Program-made: the position numbers and the translations under genes | From: Laceyella putida | GTDB lineage: Bacteria; Bacillota; Bacilli; Thermoactinomycetales; Thermoactinomycetaceae | Direction of reading: 5' to 3' | Assembly (NCBI RefSeq): GCF_042665195.1 | Contig: NZ_JBHTBW010000068.1 | Location: 1-5,139, forward strand | Length of the DNA: 5,139 nucleotides | Notes under the pieces: model-generated | What the model was told of the DNA's origin: nothing | Database searches by the model: none | The model's input: the letters and a program-made list of their open reading frames with translations, nothing else | In this document: positions 5,062 to 5,139 of the stretch, in pieces | How positions within the stretch are numbered: the first letter of the stretch is position 1 | How the letters are laid out: each line of letters begins with the position of its first letter

Positions 5062-5139
5062 CGCGCATTCCCTGAAAACTAAAGAGTGAGTAAACCGTGA
5101 CCTGAGAAAGTGTTCGTTCATTTAGCTCGTAAGAGCTCC
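5062..5139 (-). other. Probable 3' trailer of an rRNA operon (partial, right edge)
   Basis: The minus strand contains CTCTTTAGTTTTCAGGGAAT (5087-5068), which is complementary in style to the CCTTGAAAACT leader element and resembles sequences after 23S rRNA in Bacillales. A short dyad (AGCTC/GAGCT, 5124-5137) lies at the edge. No mature 23S or 5S sequence is visible, so the identity is inferred. Alternative: read on the plus strand it looks like a leader (CCCTGAAAACTAAAG), and the edge dyad would have a GNRA loop (GTAA). No convincing plus-strand promoter is present, and the adjacent terminator favours the minus strand. Confidence 0.45.

Noticed and set aside
5062..5139. Right edge read as a plus-strand rRNA leader with boxA and a GNRA hairpin
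   Set aside because: It looks tempting (CCCTGAAAACT, AGCTC-GTAA-GAGCT), but the best plus-strand boxes upstream (TTAAGG-N17-GATAAC) are far too weak for an rRNA promoter. The adjacent terminator is shaped for minus-strand RNA. It is kept only as an alternative.

Overview
This window carries a complete glycerol-utilisation locus. Four genes sit on the minus strand in the order glpP (RNA-binding antiterminator), glpF (glycerol channel), glpK (glycerol kinase) and glpD (FAD-dependent glycerol-3-phosphate dehydrogenase). All four reading frames are intact. Gene order, strong AGGAGG-type ribosome sites, U-tailed terminators and closeness to the Bacillus subtilis proteins as I remember them point to a Bacillales-type firmicute of moderate GC. 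A Thermoactinomycetaceae-like host is only a guess.

Layout, read along the minus strand (right to left). The right edge (5139 to 5062) looks like the 3' trailer of an rRNA operon, and a strong terminator follows (5061-5020). A short glpP leader with a 9-bp tandem repeat leads into glpP (4945-4388). Seven bases after the glpP stop a good SigA promoter begins (TTGAAA-N17-TAAAAT). A near-consensus CcpA cre site lies over the expected transcription start, and an attenuator hairpin precedes glpF (4201-3491). glpK follows after 17 bases (3472-1979). A second attenuator separates glpK from glpD (1863-184), and a terminator closes the operon (176-144). The left edge (132 to 1) holds an extended -10 promoter, a 5' hairpin and a boxA-like element, which fit the start of another rRNA operon running out of the window.

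How it works: GlpF admits glycerol, GlpK phosphorylates it to glycerol-3-phosphate (G3P), and GlpD oxidises G3P to dihydroxyacetone phosphate and passes electrons to the respiratory chain. By analogy with B. subtilis, GlpP bound to G3P would stop termination at the hairpins before glpF and glpD, and CcpA would repress through the cre site.

I do not see a wholly new system. The points worth a second look are these: GlpK lacks the histidine that HPr phosphorylates in related firmicutes; the glpD leader can form a competing antiterminator fold; a 39-codon frame overlaps both the glpK stop and the glpD start and runs through the attenuator; and rRNA-operon-like flanks lie on both sides.
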